The notes beneath the pieces are model-generated. The model did not search any database. It saw only the letters and a list, made by a program, of their open reading frames with translations, and was not told where the DNA came from. Of a stretch of 64,000 nt of DNA, positions 63,278 through 64,000 are shown piece by piece (position 1 is the stretch's first letter; each line of letters opens with the position of its first letter). The DNA is from Planctomycetota bacterium. Lineage in GTDB: Bacteria > Planctomycetota > MHYJ01 > WSZJ01 > JACPWG01. A program made the position numbers and the translations under genes. The DNA is taken from the NCBI GenBank assembly GCA_016197205.1, contig JACPWG010000017.1:1-64000 (forward strand). Reading direction: 5' to 3'.

Positions 63278-64000
63278 CTACTGCGTGCGCTTGATGACGT
63301 GGAATCCGAAGGGGGTTTCGACGATGCCCGAGACCCCGCCCACGGCAAGGGCGAAGGCGGCCCTTTCGAAGTCCGGGTGCATCGTGCCTTCGCCGAACGT
63401 GCCCAGGTCGCCCCCCTGCTTTTTGGAAGGGCAGTCGGAGATTTCGTGCGCGATCGCGGCGATGTCCTCGCCGGCCTGGAGGCGCTTGAGGATCGACTCG
63501 GCCGCGGCGCGGGCCTCTTCCTTGGTGCGTGTGACGGTCTCCGGCGCCCGCATGGAACCCTTGTACATGAGAAGGATGTGGCTGGCCCGGATCTGGACAG
63601 GCGGGGCGCGCCGCAGGATGAGGTGATAGCCGAACGGCGTCTCGACGATGTCGGAGGTTTGACCCGGTTTGAGCGCGAAGGCGGCCTTTTCGAAGTTGGG
63701 GGTCATCTGGCCGCGGGCGAAGGGGGGGAGCGCGCCGCCCTGCTTCGAGGAGGGGCAGTCCGAGAACTGGCGGGCGAGTTCGGCGAACGCGAGGCCGGCC
63801 TGGAGTTTGGCCTGCACGTCCTGGAGGAGTTTGAGGGCCTCCTCCTTGGTGCGGGTCACCGACTCGGGGGCGCGCTCCGAGCCTTTCCACATGATCAGGA
63901 TGTGGGAGGCGGTCACGTCCTCCTGCACGGGGATCCGGGTGACGATGTGGAAGCCGACCGGGGTTTCGAGGACGTCGGAGACCTGGCCTTCCTCCATACC
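63278..64000 (-). CDS. periplasmic parvulin-type peptidyl-prolyl isomerase, partial
   Basis: Only the C-terminal part is in the window. Three PpiC/parvulin units are visible: the end of one (SDVLETPVGFHIVTR), a complete one (TASHILIMWKGSERAPESVT to IVETPFGYHLILRR) and another complete one (RASHILLMYKGSMRAPETVT to GIVETPFGFHVIKR). Each has the His in ASHIL and the FSDCPSSKQGG segment. Multi-parvulin proteins resemble SurA/PrsA chaperones that help outer-membrane proteins fold. It heads the kdsD-kdsC-lptC-like group in the window. The start lies outside. Confidence 0.9.
   Translation of the reverse strand, partial: GMEEGQVSDVLETPVGFHIVTRIPVQEDVTASHILIMWKGSERAPESVTRTKEEALKLLQDVQAKLQAGLAFAELARQFSDCPSSKQGGALPPFARGQMTPNFEKAAFALKPGQTSDIVETPFGYHLILRRAPPVQIRASHILLMYKGSMRAPETVTRTKEEARAAAESILKRLQAGEDIAAIAHEISDCPSKKQGGDLGTFGEGTMHPDFERAAFALAVGGVSGIVETPFGFHVIKRTQ

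Overview
This 64 kb window is high-GC bacterial chromosome. It has no rRNA, tRNA or CRISPR array that I can see. Three features suggest a Gram-negative from the Planctomycetota or a neighbouring lineage: very long Ser/Thr kinases fused to TPR arrays, Uma2 and DUF2167 proteins with large secreted proteins, and a Kdo/Lpt lipopolysaccharide segment. The phylum is inferred from gene content only. Intergenic spaces are crowded with several families of short dispersed, often palindromic repeats.

Layout. 0.1-4.3 kb: a hypothetical gene, then a secreted 830-residue protein transcribed with a stomatin-like band-7 protein. 4.5-13.5 kb: two tandem alpha-2-macroglobulin paralogues with intact thioester motifs, separated by an inverted-repeat-bounded spacer. 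13.7-15.4 kb: an accessory patch with a ParE-type toxin-antitoxin pair and a nucleotidyltransferase pair. 15.8-24.4 kb: a zinc-ribbon membrane protein, a DUF2167 protein, a PP2C phosphatase whose 3' end runs into a repeat, a VOC protein, a papain-like protease and a 1,262-residue kinase-TPR protein. 24.6-32.4 kb: YdjM-like and Uma2 genes, then a tightly coupled run of kinase-TPR, TPR, PF06541-like membrane protein and serA. 32.9-39.4 kb (plus strand): BtpA/SgcQ-like protein, an ABC exporter whose two genes are split by a MITE-like element, archease, and an RNA ligase RtcB carrying a 500-residue intein at its metal-binding cysteine. 39.6-42.6 kb: a small zinc protein, a secreted cyclophilin with a clear terminator, and a PMT/GT39-like membrane glycosyltransferase. 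42.8-46.2 kb: a BsuBI/PstI-type restriction-modification operon with a further PD-(D/E)XK nuclease gene. 46.5-51.5 kb: a TMTC-like membrane TPR protein and topA with a good sigma-70 promoter. 51.7-55.1 kb: a hypothetical protein, a ParB-like protein, an 85-residue gene with an in-frame TGA that reads as a SelW/Rdx-type selenoprotein, and a SUKH (SMI1/KNR4) protein. 55.3-64 kb (minus strand): a GT2 glycosyltransferase, a two-component system, and parvulin / kdsD / kdsC / LptC-like genes for Kdo synthesis and LPS export.

How the genes work together. kdsD and kdsC supply two steps of Kdo synthesis next to an oversized LptC-like export protein, with a periplasmic parvulin as likely outer-membrane folding helper. 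Archease activates RtcB for RNA ligation. PP2C and two Ser/Thr kinases point to protein phosphorylation signalling. The R-M, toxin-antitoxin, nucleotidyltransferase and SUKH genes are accessory or defence-type cargo.

The observations most worth following are the unannotated selenoprotein with a plausible bacterial SECIS hairpin, the RtcB intein, and the repeat families that sit inside operons and extend a coding sequence.
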